A DNA stretch of 64,000 nucleotides from Sphingobacterium sp. CZ-2 (GTDB taxonomy: Bacteria; Bacteroidota; Bacteroidia; Sphingobacteriales; Sphingobacteriaceae), in the NCBI RefSeq assembly GCF_004526235.1, contig NZ_CP038159.1, forward strand, positions 1,612,001 through 1,676,000, read 5' to 3'. Of this stretch, positions 8,159 to 15,916 are shown one piece after another. The translations under genes were made by a program, and so were the position numbers. The number at the start of each line of letters is the position of its first letter. The stretch's first letter is position 1. Below the pieces are notes generated by a model that was not told the DNA's origin, made no database searches, and was given only the letters and a program-made list of their open reading frames with translations.

Positions 8159-8713
8159 ATGAACTCAAATACAAAAATCTTATTAGGTTTAGGCCTATTG
8201 GCATGCACGGCATGTACGACAACTACCAAAACTGATCAGGACACAGATAAGGACACGACTATTGTGGTCAACCAACCAGCTTCACCCGTAATTGTGGAAG
8301 AAAGAGTTGTGGAAGAACCGGCACAACCAGCCACAACCAATGCAATCAGCAGTAAACAAGTTAGTGACGGGACTATTAATGTCACTAAGGTCAATGTGTT
8401 GGGAAGCATCATGACTGTTGAACTGATGCTGGACAATCCAGAGAAAAATGCAATCAACATCAATTTCCCAGCAGATAACATCTATTACATCGATGATGCA
8501 ACGGCAAAGAAAAACAGCTTACTGAAAGATGATGCTGGAAAAGTTATGCTTACGCCAACCAATTCAGAGGGCAAAAAAATGAGGTATCTGGGATCGGATA
8601 AAATGGTATTGATGAGCCTGAAATTTGCAGCTCCACCTGCTGAAAGCAAAACCATCAGTTTAACGTTAGGAGATTACGGAACGTTTGATGGACTTCCTAT
8701 CACCCGCCAATAA
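8159..8713 (+). CDS. Putative lipoprotein, unknown function
   Basis: The 184-aa protein starts with a short signal ILLGLGLLACTACTTT containing a lipobox (LLAC near residue 16), so it is probably lipidated. A Thr/Asp/Pro/Val-rich linker (about 20-65) leads to a beta-rich domain from about 68 to the end, with segments such as INVTKVNVLGSIMTVELMLD and KTISLTLGDYGTFDG. This resembles small immunoglobulin-like or DUF4352-like folds, but I do not recognise a named family. It precedes an OmpA-type lipoprotein on the same strand by 93 bases, which would suit a shared envelope role; that is inference. Confidence 0.7.
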   Translation: MNSNTKILLGLGLLACTACTTTTKTDQDTDKDTTIVVNQPASPVIVEERVVEEPAQPATTNAISSKQVSDGTINVTKVNVLGSIMTVELMLDNPEKNAININFPADNIYYIDDATAKKNSLLKDDAGKVMLTPTNSEGKKMRYLGSDKMVLMSLKFAAPPAESKTISLTLGDYGTFDGLPITRQ

Positions 8714-8806
8714 TCCATATAGAATTGCAGAAAGCAGATTTCAGAAAGGATAGAATTGTAGAAAAGATGGAATTGCAGAAAAGATGAGATAAGAGAAATT
8801 TGGAAT

Positions 8807-9520
8807 ATGAGAAATTCAGGAATAACTTTTATAAATATGAGTCTGTTCTCAGCATTGCTACTTATGGGTTGCAATGCTGAAAACAGCAATCAAAAAGGCA
8901 GCAAGGATACGGTTTATGCACCCATAAACAATGAGCCAGTAGATACCCTAAGAGCAGAATCCCAAGGGTTTGGTGCAGATACTGGATCATTTTCTGCATC
9001 AAGATCAGGCAACCAAACCGCCTCAGAAAGCGAAAACCAAACTACTTCAGCAACGGACAACCGAAACACCTCATCCTCAAACACATCCGATGGAACCTTG
9101 ATTACTTCAGGAAGCAGTTTGACAGCATCATCCAGCAACTTGAATGTCGACATCCGCCTAGCAGCAGACAACCTTTTCGATTTTAATAAGGCAACCATAA
9201 AACCTGAGGCAGAACCAGAACTTAAAAAAGTTGCTGATCAACTGAAAAAAGTTAATGCCGATGCCGTTCAGATCATTGGGCATACCGATTCAAAAGGGAA
9301 TGACCAATACAACGACAAATTGTCCCTACAACGTGCAGAAGCAGTAAAACAATGGTTCGAAAAAAACGGTGTAAAAAATAAGCTCTTAGCCAGCGGAAAA
9401 GGGGAAAAAGACCCCATCGCTGACAATGAACTACCCAACGGACAGGACAATCCCGAAGGCCGCACTAAAAACAGAAGAGTTGACATCAAATTCGTCGGCT
9501 CTCAGAGCATCAGCAATTAA
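8807..9520 (+). CDS. OmpA-family lipoprotein
   Basis: The 237-aa protein has a signal ending LLLMGC (Cys near 22), a Ser/Thr/Asn-rich disordered linker (about 25-105) and a C-terminal OmpA-like peptidoglycan-binding domain (about 112-232). That domain is marked by NLFDFNKATIKPEAE, QIIGHTDSKGNDQYN, LSLQRAEAVKQWF and GRTKNRRVDIKF. It should tether the outer membrane to peptidoglycan. ATG 8807 gives the signal peptide a positively charged residue; a later ATG at 8837 would remove it. A tract of AGAATTGCAGAAAAGATG-like repeats (about 8722-8795) lies just upstream. Confidence 0.88.
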   Translation: MRNSGITFINMSLFSALLLMGCNAENSNQKGSKDTVYAPINNEPVDTLRAESQGFGADTGSFSASRSGNQTASESENQTTSATDNRNTSSSNTSDGTLITSGSSLTASSSNLNVDIRLAADNLFDFNKATIKPEAEPELKKVADQLKKVNADAVQIIGHTDSKGNDQYNDKLSLQRAEAVKQWFEKNGVKNKLLASGKGEKDPIADNELPNGQDNPEGRTKNRRVDIKFVGSQSISN

Positions 9521-9605
9521 CTATTCCTATTGAACATTATTACCCAAAATTAGGCTAGGTTTTAATTATTCATGAAAGCATCTTCCAAGAATATTGCAAG
9601 TACCA

Positions 9606-9660
9606 TGTAAGTGCAAATACACACTTACAACTCACTTACAACTCACTTACACTACACTTG
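9606..9660. repeat. Short tandem repeat CTTACAACTCA
   Basis: Near-identical units CTTACAACTCA repeat three times and run on into CTTACACTACACTTG, between the OmpA-type gene and a terminator. A possible reading frame here is low-complexity and not treated as a gene. Confidence 0.55.
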
Positions 9661-9682
9661 AAACTAGCCTACAACAACATAA

Positions 9683-9721
9683 AAAAGCCGTATCAAATTC
9701 CAATCTGATACGGCTTTTTTT
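9683..9721. terminator. Bidirectional terminator between ompA-like gene and dnaB
   Basis: The stem AAGCCGTATCA pairs with TGATACGGCTT around an ATTCCAATC-type loop. A-run on the left and T-run on the right give U-tracts in both directions. It separates two convergent genes. The rest of 9521-9863 holds the CTTACAACTCA tandem repeat and TCTATCATCTA-type repeats and no gene that I can support. Confidence 0.9.
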
Positions 9722-9863
9722 CTTATTTTTTTATCCTTTACCTAATCCCTCTCCATCAAAAATCTATAATCTCTCATCTATCATCTATAATCCCTCATCT
9801 CCCATCAAACTACACAGTCTAACTACTAAATACTAACTACTAAATACTACCAAATAAATACCC

Positions 9864-11462
9864 CTAAAACGGTGCATCATCCGGCATATCGTTCATTCTC
9901 GATGGCATAGTAATACCCCCACCAAATCCACCGAAATCACTGGAAGGCTGCATAGCACTACTTGCACCGCCAAAGTCGTTGAAACTTCCACCTTCAGGGC
10001 CACCCATACCAGAGAAATCATCCTCCAGATCCACGAACTTCACATATTTACCCACAAAGCGTAAAGGTACAATACCAGTTTCACCGTTACGGTGCTTCGC
10101 AATAATAACCTCACCTACCCCAACCGTGGATCGACCTTCTTCATCTTCCATCAACCCATAATATTCCGGACGATATAAGAACAACACCATATCCGCATCC
10201 TGCTCGATAGATCCCGATTCACGTAAGTCGGAAAGCATTGGACGCTTACTGTTACCAGGTCTTGATTCTACGGCACGACTTAACTGTGATAAGGCCAGTA
10301 CCGGGATATTCAATTCTTTGGCAACAGATTTCAATGCGCGGGAAATACTACCGATCTCTTGCTCACGGTTACCACCGCCACCTTTACCATCACCTTTACC
10401 ATGCATCAACTGCAGGTAATCGACGATCACCATCTGAATATCGTATTGTGCTTTTAGACGTCTACATTTTGCGCGGAACTCGAATACGTTCAGCGCTGGG
10501 GTATCATCGATGATCAAAGGTGCTTCTGTCAATCGACCAATTCTGGAATGCAGTTGCTGCCATTCATGGTCTGCCAGATTACCTTTTTTCAATTTCTCCT
10601 GTTCAATCTCCGTTTCTCCAGCAATCAGACGGTTAACCAACTGTACTGACGACATCTCCAGGGAGAATACCGCAACAGCACGCTGATGGTCTACCGCAGC
10701 ATTCCGTGCTACAGATAATACGAAGGCCGTTTTACCCATTGCCGGACGAGCCGCAATAATCACCAGATCCGATGGTTGCCAACCGGAAGTCATCCGATCC
10801 AACGCTGTCAGCCCGGAAGGAATACCCGTTAAACCGTCTGTCCGATCACGTAATAACTCCAGGTTATTGATGGCTTCGCGCATGATGTCGTCCATCTTAC
10901 GTGAATCCCTTCTCAAGTTATTCTGCGCGATATCGAACAAAGATTTCTCCGCATGATCCAATAGATCAAAGATATCACTGGTTTCGTCATACGAAGCGTT
11001 GATGATCTCTGTGGACACCTTGATCAGTTCTCTTTGGATATATTTTTGGGAGATGATACGTGCGTGGTATTCGATATTGGCTGCAGATACTACCCTATCC
11101 GTCAATTGGGTAATATAATAAGCTCCACCAACCATTTCCAAAGCGCCCATTCCGCGCAATTCGGCGATTACGGTCAGTAGATCGATTGGCGAAGTCTTTT
11201 GGAACAGGTTATAAATTGCCTGGAAGATCTGTTGATGTGCTTCTTTATAGAACGAATCCGGTTTTAGGATATCGATCACCTCACTCAATGCATTCTTTTC
11301 CAACATGAGTGCGCCAAGGACTGCTTCTTCCAGATCCAAAGCTTGAGGTGGTATCTTACCCAAACCACTAATCAAGTTGTTCACACTCGTCCGTTTCTGC
11401 TTGAAGTTCGGACGGTTCGACTGACCCGACTGGCTATTTGTGTGTTCGTTTTCTAAAGACAT
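9864..11462 (-). CDS. dnaB: Replicative DNA helicase DnaB
   Basis: This hexameric 5'-3' helicase unwinds DNA at the replication fork. The 532-aa protein has an N-terminal domain (about 35-140, starting KIPPQALDLEEAVLGALML), a linker, and a RecA-like domain with Walker A ARPAMGKTAF (about 237-246), SLEMSS, VIVDYLQLM (Walker B, about 345) and SQLSRAVESRPGNSKRPMLS. A Gly/Phe-rich C-terminal tail of about 50 residues (GGFGGGITMPSRMND) extends beyond the usual end, as in many Bacteroidota. No intein interrupts the motifs. It is divergent from menG with DnaA boxes in between. Confidence 0.97.
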   Translation of the reverse strand: MSLENEHTNSQSGQSNRPNFKQKRTSVNNLISGLGKIPPQALDLEEAVLGALMLEKNALSEVIDILKPDSFYKEAHQQIFQAIYNLFQKTSPIDLLTVIAELRGMGALEMVGGAYYITQLTDRVVSAANIEYHARIISQKYIQRELIKVSTEIINASYDETSDIFDLLDHAEKSLFDIAQNNLRRDSRKMDDIMREAINNLELLRDRTDGLTGIPSGLTALDRMTSGWQPSDLVIIAARPAMGKTAFVLSVARNAAVDHQRAVAVFSLEMSSVQLVNRLIAGETEIEQEKLKKGNLADHEWQQLHSRIGRLTEAPLIIDDTPALNVFEFRAKCRRLKAQYDIQMVIVDYLQLMHGKGDGKGGGGNREQEIGSISRALKSVAKELNIPVLALSQLSRAVESRPGNSKRPMLSDLRESGSIEQDADMVLFLYRPEYYGLMEDEEGRSTVGVGEVIIAKHRNGETGIVPLRFVGKYVKFVDLEDDFSGMGGPEGGSFNDFGGASSAMQPSSDFGGFGGGITMPSRMNDMPDDAPF

Positions 11463-11624
11463 ATTACAATTTATCTACGGCTTGTTCAAAAGTTTTCAAT
11501 GATAGGGTAACAAATGTAAGGAAAATAAAATACCTCTATAACCAAAGTTATGAACAGCTAAAATAGGTGCTTCAACAATCATGCAATAGTAGTTGAATTA
11601 CAAGCCTTAGTATTCCACATCAAA

Positions 11625-11690
11625 TGTGGATAAAACCTTAATAACTCTATTTAAACACTCATTATCAATCATTTAAATCGATGTGGATAA
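11625..11690. promoter_or_regulatory. Two perfect DnaA boxes upstream of dnaB
   Basis: TGTGGATAA, the exact complement of the DnaA box TTATCCACA, occurs at 11625-11633 and 11682-11690 in the same orientation. The second lies inside an inverted repeat CGATGT-GGATA-ACATCG. The surrounding 400-base dnaB/menG intergenic region is AT-rich and also holds an AAAGCCT/AGGCTTT hairpin (11722-11740). These boxes could control dnaB or form part of a DnaA-binding locus. Confidence 0.6.
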
Positions 11691-11850
11691 CATCGGAGAC
11701 TGTTAATAAGCCTTTAGCAGGAAAGCCTCGGAAAGGCTTTGTTGGCTTAAAAAGCAGTTCAAATTCATAGTCAGGGAGTTAAGGTTTTTGGATTATCTAA
11801 ACTATGGAAAAAGCTCGGGAGATAAAGGATAATTTCTGTTTACTTTGTTG

Positions 11851-11858
11851 TATCTTTG
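11851..11858 (+). promoter_or_regulatory. Bacteroidota -7 motif at menG
   Basis: TATCTTTG matches the TAnnTTTG -7 consensus and ends only 6 bases before ATG 11864. A transcript from it would have almost no leader. No clear -33 TTG partner is present at the usual spacing, so this is tentative. Confidence 0.4.
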
Positions 11859-11863
11859 TCCCT

Positions 11864-12601
11864 ATGTCAAATGATGCTTCAACAGTAAAACCATACAATC
11901 CCGAGGGCGGAAAAAAAGAGCAAGTAGCGGATATGTTCAACAACATTTCGAAAACTTATGATCTATTGAACCGTTTTATGACGATGGGGATTGATACCAT
12001 CTGGCGCAAAAAAGCCATCAAATCTTTGAAAAGTTTAAACCCACAGATGATGCTAGATGTCGCCACGGGAACTGGTGATTTTGCTATTGAAGCCATCCGT
12101 ATCCTGAATCCCAAAAAGATCATTGGGGTGGATATTTCCCAAGGGATGTTGGATGTGGCGAAAGAAAAGATCAAGAAAAAAGGTTTAGAAAATCAGTTTG
12201 AGGTTTGTTTGGGCGATTCGGAGGCACTACCCTTCGAAGACCAGACCTTTGACGCTGTGACGGTTGCTTTTGGGGTTCGGAACTTTGAGAACCTGGAACA
12301 GGGACTGAGCGATATCCGCAGGGTATTGAAACCTGGTGGAAAGGCAATTATTTTGGAGCTTTCCAATCCTACCGCCTTCCCGATCAAGCAGCTATTTAAT
12401 TTTTATTTCAACAAGATAACGCCAGCGATGGGCAAAATGATCTCTAAAGACAATAGAGCTTATGAATACCTGCCGGAATCGGTAGCCAAATTTCCTGATG
12501 GCGAACGGTTTGCAGCCATCACCAAAACAGTAGGCTTTAAATCCTGTCGGGTAAGACCACAGACTTTTGGCTTCTGTACCATTTACGAATGTCATAACTA
12601 A
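11864..12601 (+). CDS. menG: Demethylmenaquinone methyltransferase (MenG/UbiE)
   Basis: This SAM-dependent C-methyltransferase makes menaquinone in the last step of the pathway. The enzyme has the motif-I region MLDVATGTGDFAIEA, VDISQGMLDVAKEK, and the family signatures FDAVTVAFGVRNFEN and RRVLKPGGKAIILELS. The reading frame opens earlier at 11804, but the preceding 20 residues are not family-like. Starting at MSNDAST (11864) gives about 245 aa, the usual length, and follows directly after a TAnnTTTG motif. The SDR gene begins 7 bases after its stop. Bacteroidota respire with menaquinone, hence menG over ubiE. Confidence 0.94.
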   Translation: MSNDASTVKPYNPEGGKKEQVADMFNNISKTYDLLNRFMTMGIDTIWRKKAIKSLKSLNPQMMLDVATGTGDFAIEAIRILNPKKIIGVDISQGMLDVAKEKIKKKGLENQFEVCLGDSEALPFEDQTFDAVTVAFGVRNFENLEQGLSDIRRVLKPGGKAIILELSNPTAFPIKQLFNFYFNKITPAMGKMISKDNRAYEYLPESVAKFPDGERFAAITKTVGFKSCRVRPQTFGFCTIYECHN

Positions 12602-12608
12602 AAAATAA

Positions 12609-13373
12609 ATGAGAACAGTTTTAATTACAGGGGCAAGCTCAGGAATAGGTGAAGCTTGTGCATTGCAATTGGCGGAAGAGCAGAACTTTCGCTTGCTATT
12701 ATGCGCCAGGAGAATTGAAAAACTGGAAGAATTAACGAATAAAATCAAAACATTGAACCCGAATTGTGAGGTACATACCTTCAAATTGGATGTCCGCAAT
12801 GCCGAAGAAGTGGAGACCACTTTAGGGAACCTCCCTGCAGAATGGCGCAAAGTGGATGTTTTGATCAATAATGCTGGTCTGAGCCAAGGATTGGATCCGA
12901 TTCAAGATGGAGACATAGGTGATTGGGACAGAATGATCGATACCAATGTAAAGGGACTTCTATACGTGACCAAATACGTGGTCCCTATGATGGAGGGGAG
13001 CGAACAAGCGCACATCATCAATTTGGGATCCATTGCCGGTAAGGAGGTCTATCCGAACGGCAATGTGTATTGTGCAACCAAACACGCTGTGGATGCCTTG
13101 AATAAGGCAATGCGCATTGACCTACTGAGCAAAGGGATCAAGGTAACTGCCATCAATCCAGGTATGGTGGAAACGGAATTTTCGGAAGTAAGATTTCATG
13201 GCGACAAGGAAAGAGCAAAGGCCGTCTACCATGGCCTGACTCCGTTGAACGGTCAGGATATTGCGGAGATCGTATCTTTTGTGCTTTCCAGACCAAAACA
13301 TGTTAATATCAATGATCTATTGGTCATGCCAACCGTGCAGGCCAATGGCACCATCATCAACAGAAACAACTAA
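12609..13373 (+). CDS. SDR-family NAD(P)-dependent oxidoreductase (YdfG-like)
   Basis: This 254-aa short-chain dehydrogenase has the nucleotide-binding glycine motif TGASSGIGEA (about 6-15), the NNAG motif, a catalytic Ser in NLGSIAG, and YCATK (Tyr and Lys). The middle and C-terminus (INPGMVETEFSEVRF, ADIV-like AEIVSFVLSRP) resemble YdfG, which reduces 3-hydroxy acids and malonic semialdehyde; substrate use here is not proven. It follows menG by 7 bases and precedes a YqeY gene, so the four genes from menG to the GNAT enzyme probably form one transcript. Confidence 0.9.
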   Translation: MRTVLITGASSGIGEACALQLAEEQNFRLLLCARRIEKLEELTNKIKTLNPNCEVHTFKLDVRNAEEVETTLGNLPAEWRKVDVLINNAGLSQGLDPIQDGDIGDWDRMIDTNVKGLLYVTKYVVPMMEGSEQAHIINLGSIAGKEVYPNGNVYCATKHAVDALNKAMRIDLLSKGIKVTAINPGMVETEFSEVRFHGDKERAKAVYHGLTPLNGQDIAEIVSFVLSRPKHVNINDLLVMPTVQANGTIINRNN

Positions 13374-13403
13374 TCTATTCATATACGTTTAATTTATAAT
13401 AGA

Positions 13404-13853
13404 ATGTCATTAGAAACACAAATCAACCAAGATATTAAAGCGGCAATGATCGCTAAGGATAATGCAAAATTGCGTGGACTTCGTGCCATCAAGGCGGCTA
13501 TTTTGTTGGCAAAAACCGAAAAGGGCCATAGCGAGGAGATGACCGAAGAAGCGGAAATCAAGGTACTTCAGAAATTGGTGAAACAACGTAAGGAATCAGC
13601 AGAAATCTACCAACAGCAAAACCGTGAAGATCTTTATCAGATCGAAGTGGAAGAACAGGAAGTGATTGAGGCTTATCTACCGAAACAATTGGACCGTGCA
13701 GCCATCGAAGAGATCGTTAAAGGAGTTATTGCAGAAAGTGGCGCTACGTCGGTAAAAGATATGGGTAAGGTGATGGGTGTTGCCAATCAAAAATTGGCGG
13801 GTAAAGCAGATGGTAGAACAATTTCAGAAGTTGTTAAAGCGTTATTGAGCTAA
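13404..13853 (+). CDS. GatB/YqeY domain protein
   Basis: The 149-aa protein matches YqeY throughout: an N-terminal helical part (SLETQINQDIKAAMIAKD, LRGLRAIKAAI) and a C-terminal tail related to the GatB tRNA-binding domain (GVIAESGATSVKDMGKVMG, LAGKADGRTISEVVKALL). Standalone YqeY proteins are thought to interact with tRNA or amidotransferase complexes, but no reaction is established. Its stop TAA shares one base with the ATG of the next gene, showing translational coupling. Confidence 0.92.
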   Translation: MSLETQINQDIKAAMIAKDNAKLRGLRAIKAAILLAKTEKGHSEEMTEEAEIKVLQKLVKQRKESAEIYQQQNREDLYQIEVEEQEVIEAYLPKQLDRAAIEEIVKGVIAESGATSVKDMGKVMGVANQKLAGKADGRTISEVVKALLS

Positions 13854-14311
13854 TGGAATGGTTCAATAAATCCTTTGAAGAGCTGAGTTCGTTGGAACTG
13901 TACAAAATCCTGCAGGTAAGACAGGAGGTTTTTGTACTGGAACAGACTTGTATCTATAGGGATTGTGATGATAAGGATCAGTTTGCCAAGCATCTATTTG
14001 CGGTGAAGGATGACAAATGTGTCGCCTATGCGCGATTGATCCCACCAGATTACTCCTACCCTGGATCTTCTTCTATCGGAAGGGTCCTGGTCCATCCTGA
14101 ATTCAGAAAATTGGATTATGGAAAATTATTGATGGAACAAGCGATACAAAGCTTGGTAGAGGATTATCCTGATTTTCCGATCCGGATTTCCGGTCAGCAA
14201 TACCTGGAAAAATTCTATAATGAACTGGGATTCAAGACAGAGAGTGATATGTATCTCGAAGATGATATTCCCCATCTAGAGATGGCTTATTACCAGCATA
14301 TTCAAGCATAA
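13853..14311 (+). CDS. elaA: GNAT N-acetyltransferase, ElaA family
   Basis: The 152-aa protein begins WFNKSFEELSSLELYKILQV with RQEVFVLEQTCIY, the hallmark of ElaA. The acetyl-CoA pyrophosphate loop is visible as IGRVLVHPEFRKLDYGKLLM (about 74-93), and the YLEKFYNELGFKTESD motif follows. Its substrate is unknown. It overlaps the yqeY stop by one base and is followed by an imperfect terminator hairpin, so it closes the menG transcript. Confidence 0.9.
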   Translation: MEWFNKSFEELSSLELYKILQVRQEVFVLEQTCIYRDCDDKDQFAKHLFAVKDDKCVAYARLIPPDYSYPGSSSIGRVLVHPEFRKLDYGKLLMEQAIQSLVEDYPDFPIRISGQQYLEKFYNELGFKTESDMYLEDDIPHLEMAYYQHIQA

Positions 14312-14312
14312 A

Positions 14313-14342
14313 AAACGGGCTCCTTTAGGAACCCATTTTATT
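14313..14342 (+). terminator. Probable terminator after elaA
   Basis: GGGCTCC (14317-14323) pairs with GGAACCC (14328-14334) with one mismatch around TTTA, and ATTTTATT follows. A-rich sequence on the left might also serve the convergent gene. Confidence 0.5.
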
Positions 14343-14381
14343 GTATAATATTAACGATGATGCTAATCAGGAACCAAATGG

Positions 14382-15914
14382 TTAATAGACCAGCTTGGTT
14401 GCAAATTCTGGATTTTCAATATCCTCCAATACAGAAGTCTTTTCCAATAAAGGCGCATATTTTACACGTGCTTTGGTCCAACGACCTAAGGTCATGTTAT
14501 ATTCTCCCCCCATATAATTGAAATAGCCCGCATCGGAAGGTGTATTATAAGGAATATTGTTGGTATTCGACCCAGAACGATAGAACGGCTGTTCGTTCAA
14601 CGTGATCGGGTTAATGATATCATAGAAGTCATTATTGGCTACACGGTATCCAAAACCATTACCAACCACACTACCTCCAGAAGCCACAAACATCACATCC
14701 TCTGGGATCGATTTCTCTGTTACATCCGTACCTTCAAAAATCGCAATTCCATAGGTATTTCCGCTATTGGCCAATAGGTTGGTGGTCTTTGTTCCGAAAC
14801 CTTGCCCATCGGTCGTGCCATAATTATGTGTAGCAATCCAGTTGGCATGTTTGATACTGGTGGATCCCGAACTGAGGATCAATCCATTGGTTCCACCTAC
14901 ATAGAAGAAGGTCCCTTTCTTGGCTGTTCCTTTGGTCAGATTGATCTTATAGGTCCGCATGCCACCTGTTGCCCAGCCCTTTTGTGGGAAACCCACTGGG
15001 GTGGAAGCATTGGCATTATTGGTGGTAACCACCGAGAACGGCGTTTTAGCAAAATCGATATCCTCTGTTGCCATAAACTGCATATACTCATGGTTATTAT
15101 CGGAACCTTTTGGATCATTGTTCCAACCGGTAATAATAGCTTTCGGAACCTTATATACCGATTTCAATTCCACTAAATCTCGTTGCGTACGCATTTTCTG
15201 ATAAGCAATAACACTGTCTTGCTCCTGTTTGGTAAATACGATACCATAGTAATTGGCCATTTTATACTGTGGAAGGTTGGCCAATGTTGAATTCGCATCG
15301 GTAGAAACCGTAATGGTTCCAAATCCATCATTGATGGTCTGATCGCCAGAAATCACCTGACCCGGCTCAGGAGTGTAAGTATAACCTCCCTTAACAATGG
15401 CCACCAAGGTACTTTCGAAATCATAAGGTTTCGCGGCAATCTTTGCGGTATTGGTTAAAGTCGCATAAACCGGTCTATCTGAAGCCACTTTAGTGATGCG
15501 ATTCTGGTCCACATTCTTGATCTGCAAGAGTCCATCAACACGGTCTAAAACAGTACCATCGAGATTGATGATCACAGAATCTCCCGGTTTATATTCTTTA
15601 GCGAGATCTCCTAGTGGAATGGCCACTCCTCTTAATAAACTTAACCTTCTGGCATCCTGCACGAACAACATGCCTTCAGGCAGGTTATTACCCGAGTGAT
15701 CCGAAATCACCACAGCCGAAAGGCTATTGGAGCCTTCCATGGTTTCCAGGTTCAGATCAATCGCCGAACCTTTATATAAATTACGGATATCATATATACC
15801 GATATAAGGACTCACCTCCCCTCCTGGATAATTGGTATCCGCACAACTTGCCAAGCTACCTGCGAGCACTGCAAATCCGAATAATTTTTTAAAAATATTT
15901 TTCATCTCCTTCAT
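14382..15914 (-). CDS. DUF5689 lipoprotein of a SusCD-type locus
   Basis: The protein of about 510 aa has a signal ending AGSLASCAD (lipobox) and then a DUF5689-type region (about 45-260: YIGIYDIRNLYKGSAI, VVISDHSGNNLPEGMLF, VDGLLQIKN), an OB-like fold found in Bacteroidota surface proteins. The C-terminal half (about 270-510) has repeated aromatic beta segments, possibly a ligand-binding domain on the cell surface. The chosen ATG at 15914 lies just after the SusD stop; a further in-frame start upstream would overlap SusD. It is third in the SusC-SusD-DUF5689 order and probably binds the imported ligand outside the cell. Confidence 0.85.
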   Translation of the reverse strand: MKEMKNIFKKLFGFAVLAGSLASCADTNYPGGEVSPYIGIYDIRNLYKGSAIDLNLETMEGSNSLSAVVISDHSGNNLPEGMLFVQDARRLSLLRGVAIPLGDLAKEYKPGDSVIINLDGTVLDRVDGLLQIKNVDQNRITKVASDRPVYATLTNTAKIAAKPYDFESTLVAIVKGGYTYTPEPGQVISGDQTINDGFGTITVSTDANSTLANLPQYKMANYYGIVFTKQEQDSVIAYQKMRTQRDLVELKSVYKVPKAIITGWNNDPKGSDNNHEYMQFMATEDIDFAKTPFSVVTTNNANASTPVGFPQKGWATGGMRTYKINLTKGTAKKGTFFYVGGTNGLILSSGSTSIKHANWIATHNYGTTDGQGFGTKTTNLLANSGNTYGIAIFEGTDVTEKSIPEDVMFVASGGSVVGNGFGYRVANNDFYDIINPITLNEQPFYRSGSNTNNIPYNTPSDAGYFNYMGGEYNMTLGRWTKARVKYAPLLEKTSVLEDIENPEFATKLVY

Positions 15915-15916
15915 GA

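Noticed and set aside
9594-9836. 80-codon frame after the OmpA-type gene
   Set aside because: The product is low-complexity, it spans a terminator, and it derives from tandem and TCTAT-type repeats.
11463-11863. Calling the dnaB/menG gap the replication origin
   Set aside because: Only two boxes are exact, no unwinding element or skew data are available, and gene orientations do not switch clearly here. It is kept as DnaA boxes only.
11804-11863. Upstream start for menG at 11804
   Set aside because: The extra 20 residues do not resemble the family and contain the TATCTTTG promoter motif region.
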